The position numbers and the translations under genes are program-made. This document shows, piece after piece, positions 60,871-64,000 of a stretch of DNA of 64,000 nucleotides. Numbering within the stretch: the stretch's first letter is position 1; every line of letters begins with the position of its first letter. The DNA lies in NCBI GenBank assembly GCA_964599565.1, contig CAZRFE010000003.1, forward strand, positions 1 to 64,000, written 5' to 3'. The notes under the pieces are model-generated. The model was not told the DNA's origin and did no database searches. It worked only from the letters and a program-made list of their open reading frames with translations. Source of the DNA: JAJUFS01 sp964599565 (lineage in GTDB: Bacteria; Pseudomonadota; Gammaproteobacteria; Natronospirales; JAJUFS01).

Positions 60871-62262
60871 TCAGGAATGCGCGAGCGTCGCTTCGGCCTC
60901 CACGCCGCGCACGCGCATCGGCTGACGCTTGAAGTACGTCAGCGAACGCCACAGCCATTCCGCGGGCCCGAAACGAAAGCGTGCGAGCCACCAGCGACTG
61001 AGCATGATCTGCCCGCCGAACACGAGCGCGATGTAGAAAAGCTGTTCCGTCGAATCGAGCTTGCCGACGAAGCCAAGCCCGTAACCGTAGAACACCAGCG
61101 TGCCGAGCAACGACTGCAGCAGGTAGTTCGACAGCGCCATGCGTCCGACTGGTGCGAGATACTCCAGCCAGCGGCGTGCGCGCGTGAGCATGAGCAGCGA
61201 GATCGCGGCGACATACACGAGCATGAACGCAAGTCCCGACGCTGTCTTCGCGAAGAAGTCCAGCCAGTGCTGCCACGACAGCGCCGGCAGTTCCGGCCTG
61301 TTCATCTGCACGTACACGAACAGCGCCGACAGCGGTACGCCGACGAGCAGGCTGATGACAAGCAGCTTCCGGAACTGCGGGCGAAGCTCGCCGGCGCGAC
61401 GAATGAAATCGTTGCGGCCAAACCATGCACCGAGCATGAAGATGCCGGCGATCATGAACCAGAACGGGCCGGAGAGCGTGCGGCTCGGCAGATGCTCGAT
61501 GCGCCAGCTCACGGTGTCGATGTAACTGCCGTTCGCGAAGGTCTCCATCGCCGCCGCCATTTCCTGCTCGCGTTCCACGGCGCGCTTCGGATCGCTCATC
61601 GATTCGATCTGCTTGAGAATTCCCTGGTCGGATTCGCTGAGTACTTCACCGGCCTCGGCGGCCGCCTGCACGTTGAGCGCGTGATTCACGAAACCGGCGA
61701 ATGCGGCGAGCGGACCGAAGATCAGCAGGCCCGCCATCACCGGCACCAGCCAGCGTGGCGATTTTTCGCGACGACCCTTGCTGAAGCGGCGCACGAGCCG
61801 GTCGACGCCGCGCTTCGCGCCGTAGCACAGGAGCAGGATCAGGCCGCCGACCGCGTAGGTGTTGAGAATGTCGCCGTCCCAGAGAAAGACGATGTGAAAG
61901 ATGCCGATCAGCCACAGCAGCACGATTCGCCAGAAGAAGCGCGCAGCGAAACCGCGCTCGACGCGTTCCGCACGCGCCAGCTGCACGGCAAAGCCAAGGC
62001 CGAACAGGAACGCGAACAGCGTGTAGAACTTGCCCTGCGTGAAGAAGAGTTTCAGCACTTCCACCGCGTAATTGACGGGACCGAGTTCCTCCCAGTGCAC
62101 CGCGAACCAGGCGCTGGGCTGCACGAACGCCGTGACATTCACGAACATGATTCCAAGCAGCGCGAATCCGCGCAGCACGTCGAGCGTATGGATGCGCTCC
62201 TCCGGTGGGATTGGCTGGATCACACCCGGAACGCGTTCCGGAATGACTGAATTCTCCGACAT
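60871..62262 (-). CDS. DUF418 / YeiB-family membrane protein (copy 1)
   Basis: 463-residue paralogue of the gene downstream. It shares TLDVLRGFALLGIMFVN, FFTQGKFYTLFAFLFGLGFAVQ, LAPVGRMALSNYLLQSLL and SRWWLARFRFGPAEWLWRSLTYF. The inserted loop near residues 205-260 is longer than in copy 2 and carries charged, probably periplasmic, sequence. GAGGGGG lies 9 bases before the ATG. The pair is a tandem duplication; the two copies have diverged in the loops but not in the core motifs. Confidence 0.88.
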   Translation of the reverse strand: MSENSVIPERVPGVIQPIPPEERIHTLDVLRGFALLGIMFVNVTAFVQPSAWFAVHWEELGPVNYAVEVLKLFFTQGKFYTLFAFLFGLGFAVQLARAERVERGFAARFFWRIVLLWLIGIFHIVFLWDGDILNTYAVGGLILLLCYGAKRGVDRLVRRFSKGRREKSPRWLVPVMAGLLIFGPLAAFAGFVNHALNVQAAAEAGEVLSESDQGILKQIESMSDPKRAVEREQEMAAAMETFANGSYIDTVSWRIEHLPSRTLSGPFWFMIAGIFMLGAWFGRNDFIRRAGELRPQFRKLLVISLLVGVPLSALFVYVQMNRPELPALSWQHWLDFFAKTASGLAFMLVYVAAISLLMLTRARRWLEYLAPVGRMALSNYLLQSLLGTLVFYGYGLGFVGKLDSTEQLFYIALVFGGQIMLSRWWLARFRFGPAEWLWRSLTYFKRQPMRVRGVEAEATLAHS

Positions 62263-62368
62263 GGCATATCCCCCTCTTCCTGGTTGTCCGGCGCCGCGGC
62301 TATCCCGCCGGTCGCCATCTTATTCCCACAATCTGACAGAGGGCTAGTGCTTTAGTTCACCATAACAG

Positions 62369-62878
62369 TTAATTTTTCGGTGGCTGTTTCCGCAGCGTCA
62401 TTTCGAAGAATTTCATCCATGCCTGGCCGGTGGCGCGCGTCTCGCCGACCTCGGTCCACGTATCGCCGCTGACGCGCAGGCGGTAGCGAATGTCCCGCGA
62501 ACCGTCCGGCAGCGAGAAACCCCAGTGGAATTCATCGCCTTCCTCGCGTCCCCACGCCTCCATGTCGCGGCCGTCGGAAAGCCACGAATGCATGCGGTAT
62601 TCGCCGCCCTTCGCGCCCGGACGTATCAGCGCAAGCGCGTTGTGCACGGACTGCCGGGTGCCGGAGCGAAAATGCCGGCCTTCGATCAGCCAGGCCGTAT
62701 CGTCCAGCACCTTGCGGACGGTTTCGTGGCTGTCGAACGTGGAGCGTTCCGGGCCGCGCTGGGTCCAGCCCTCGCCCTGCCATTCGCCGACCAGCGCATC
62801 GAGCGACGACGCCGGTTCGCCTGCCGATGCGACGGACGCGAGCAGCAGCAAAAGCCAGGAAAGATGCCTTGGTTTCAT
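62369..62878 (-). CDS. Exported DUF1579-like (lipocalin-type) protein
   Basis: 169 residues with a signal peptide (HLSWLLLLLASVASAG). The mature part looks like a small beta-barrel of the DUF1579 type: LDALVGEWQGEGWTQRG near the start, then DDTAWLIEGRHF and EFHWGFSLPDGSRDIRYRL. The family often binds small hydrophobic ligands, but the function here is unknown. The start at 62878 overlaps the upstream gene as ATGA. Last gene of the four-gene operon at the right edge. Confidence 0.75.
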   Translation of the reverse strand: MKPRHLSWLLLLLASVASAGEPASSLDALVGEWQGEGWTQRGPERSTFDSHETVRKVLDDTAWLIEGRHFRSGTRQSVHNALALIRPGAKGGEYRMHSWLSDGRDMEAWGREEGDEFHWGFSLPDGSRDIRYRLRVSGDTWTEVGETRATGQAWMKFFEMTLRKQPPKN

Positions 62879-63069
62879 GACGGTTTCTCCTCGTCCTTTT
62901 CCGGTTCGCACGCCATGCCCCAGAGCATCGCGCCGACGATGAAGCACGCGGAACTCAGGAAGATTCCCCAGTTCGTCGGCAGCGCATGCAGGATGAATGT
63001 CGCAAGCGATACCAGGATGCCGAGGGTGTAGAGAATGCGCCTGGCGATGCGCAACGATTGCCGGTTCAT
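62875..63069 (-). CDS. Small two-helix membrane protein
   Basis: 64 residues with two hydrophobic helices (about 12-28 and 33-51) and an acidic tail (CEPEKDEEKPS). No family was recognised. It overlaps both neighbours by ATGA, which argues that it is a translated member of the operon rather than chance. Confidence 0.65.
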   Translation of the reverse strand: MNRQSLRIARRILYTLGILVSLATFILHALPTNWGIFLSSACFIVGAMLWGMACEPEKDEEKPS

Positions 63070-63383
63070 GTGTCGTCTCCCTTGTTGACGGTAAACAGCA
63101 GGTTCTCAAGATGCGCGAGGTAGGCGGCGAACGCCGCCCTGCCCTTCGCCGTCAGCGCCACATCGGTGACGGGTTTCCTGCCGGCGAAACGCTTCGCGAT
63201 TTCCACGTAGCCATTGTCCTCGAGCTTGCGAAGATGCGTGCTCAGGTTGCCGTCCGTGGTGTTCACCTTGTCGCGGATGAAGGTGAACTCCGCACGGTCC
63301 ACGCTCGCGAGGACCGCCATCACCGCAAGCCGTATGCGCGAGTGGATGAGGTCGTCGAGCTGGCTGTGGTCGAAATCATTCAT
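63066..63383 (-). CDS. Winged-helix transcriptional regulator
   Basis: 105-residue DNA-binding protein with a winged helix of the MarR/PadR-like HTH_27 type: RLAVMAVLASVDRAEFTFIRDKVN, the recognition helix TTDGNLSTHLRKLEDNGYVEIAKRF and the wing KPVTDVALTAKGRAAFAAYL, partly quoted. No ligand domain is attached, so it may work as a dimer controlled by a partner. It overlaps the upstream membrane gene by 8 bases and the small membrane gene by ATGA. Such regulators commonly control the operon they sit in. Confidence 0.85.
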   Translation of the reverse strand: MNDFDHSQLDDLIHSRIRLAVMAVLASVDRAEFTFIRDKVNTTDGNLSTHLRKLEDNGYVEIAKRFAGRKPVTDVALTAKGRAAFAAYLAHLENLLFTVNKGDDT

Positions 63384-63975
63384 GCACCGCGCTCCCGCGC
63401 GCAGTCCGCTTCATGCGGACGAGAATCACGCCGGGTACGACGTACAGCGCAATCAGCATCAGGCCCATGAGAAGGAGCACGTACAGCCCCGGCCAGGCGA
63501 ACATCACCGCCGAGCCCGCCCACCAGCCGAACGAAAGATTCCGAAGCCACGGCATGCCCGCGAGCGTGCCCGTCATGAACACGGCGCCGCCGACGAGCGC
63601 GCTGGACAGCGCGGACATGTGCTGGCCGCCGAGATGGCCGCTGCCGACGCCGACGAAGAAGATGATCAGCATGCTGATGCCCATCGACATCCAGACCATG
63701 CCGATCAGCCGGCCGGCCGGCGCTTCCACCGACTCGCGCCGTTCCGCGCGCATCAGCAGCAACATGCCGATGCCGCCGAGCGCAAGGCACGCCGTCCAGT
63801 ACGCCATCGACGGCACGTTCCACCGCCCCGTCGCCGTCAGCCATGTCCCGATCAATCCAAGCCCGATGGCCACGCCCCAGACGATGAAATAGCCGCCGTG
63901 CACGTAAACCGTGCGGCGAGTGTCTTCCATCACCCGGCGGATGTAGGCGAGGTCCGCGTACGGATCAGTTCCCAT
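63376..63975 (-). CDS. Membrane protein upstream of the winged-helix regulator
   Basis: 199 residues with an N-terminal soluble stretch (MGTDPYADLAYIRRVMEDTRR) and about six hydrophobic helices. I do not recognise a named family; proteins of this shape are found beside HTH_27 regulators. AGGAGGA lies 8 bases before the ATG, the best ribosome site in the window. First gene of the operon; its promoter lies beyond the right edge. Confidence 0.72.
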   Translation of the reverse strand: MGTDPYADLAYIRRVMEDTRRTVYVHGGYFIVWGVAIGLGLIGTWLTATGRWNVPSMAYWTACLALGGIGMLLLMRAERRESVEAPAGRLIGMVWMSMGISMLIIFFVGVGSGHLGGQHMSALSSALVGGAVFMTGTLAGMPWLRNLSFGWWAGSAVMFAWPGLYVLLLMGLMLIALYVVPGVILVRMKRTARGSAVHE

Positions 63976-64000
63976 GAATAGTTCCTCCTCAGAAAGTACT

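Noticed and set aside
59615..62250. Long plus-strand frames opposite the two DUF418 genes
   Set aside because: Charged, repetitive translations mirror the hydrophobic codons of the real membrane proteins.

Overview
The window is a continuous, gene-dense, GC-rich stretch of a Gram-negative chromosome. Gene content and order point to a gammaproteobacterium whose layout resembles Pseudomonas: a dcw division cluster next to mraZ and rnpB, then rsmI-lpoA-yraN-diaA, sspA-sspB with petABC, a DegS/AlgW protease, murA-ibaG, and kdsD-kdsC-lptCAB-rpoN-hpf-rapZ. The genus cannot be fixed from sequence alone. The cell makes meso-diaminopimelate peptidoglycan (MurE has DNPR), has Kdo-containing LPS exported by Lpt, and respires through a cytochrome bc1 complex. 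I saw no insertion sequence, prophage, CRISPR array, tRNA or rRNA operon.

Layout. 1-15.3 kb, minus strand: mraZ-rsmH-ftsL-ftsI-murE-murF-mraY-murD-ftsW-murG-murC-ddlB-ftsQ-ftsA (ftsA cut by the window edge). Nearly every junction is a 1-4 base start/stop overlap. The mra promoter carries three GTGGGA boxes at 10-base spacing, the MraZ operator. 15.5-15.9 kb: RNase P RNA with its own promoter. 15.9-21.2 kb: rsmI, divergent lpoA-yraN-diaA and a GlcD-like flavoprotein. 21.2-25.2 kb: sspB, sspA and petC-petB-petA. 25.3-28.1 kb: a DegS-type protease, then murA and ibaG. 28.2-37 kb: yrbG-kdsD-kdsC-lptC-lptA-lptB-rpoN-hpf, a terminator, rapZ and mgtE. The Mla lipid-transport genes and ptsN/npr, which sit in these positions in E. 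coli, are absent.

37-46 kb: an orphan ParA-type ATPase preceded by a perfect CRP-type palindrome, an exported Bcp-type peroxiredoxin, a SET-domain protein, and on the minus strand tkt-gap-pgk-pyk followed by a diguanylate-cyclase response regulator. 46-50 kb: an EamA transporter, metK, and ahcY preceded by an S-adenosylhomocysteine riboswitch. Together metK and ahcY make SAM and clear SAH, and the riboswitch should couple ahcY to SAH level.

49.8-64 kb is the less conserved part. It holds an unknown membrane protein, a small exported CxxCH protein beside a His-rich ZnuD-like TonB receptor, an O-methyltransferase, a CpdA-like phosphoesterase, an unknown lipoprotein, a class II aldolase-fold protein, a TraB/GumN protein and a MEDS-domain protein. 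A rubredoxin of only 54 residues, thiD-thiE, two tandem DUF418 membrane proteins, and a four-gene operon built around a winged-helix regulator complete the region. That last operon and the ZnuD-like pair are the best candidates for poorly described biology. Most of the rest is conserved housekeeping.
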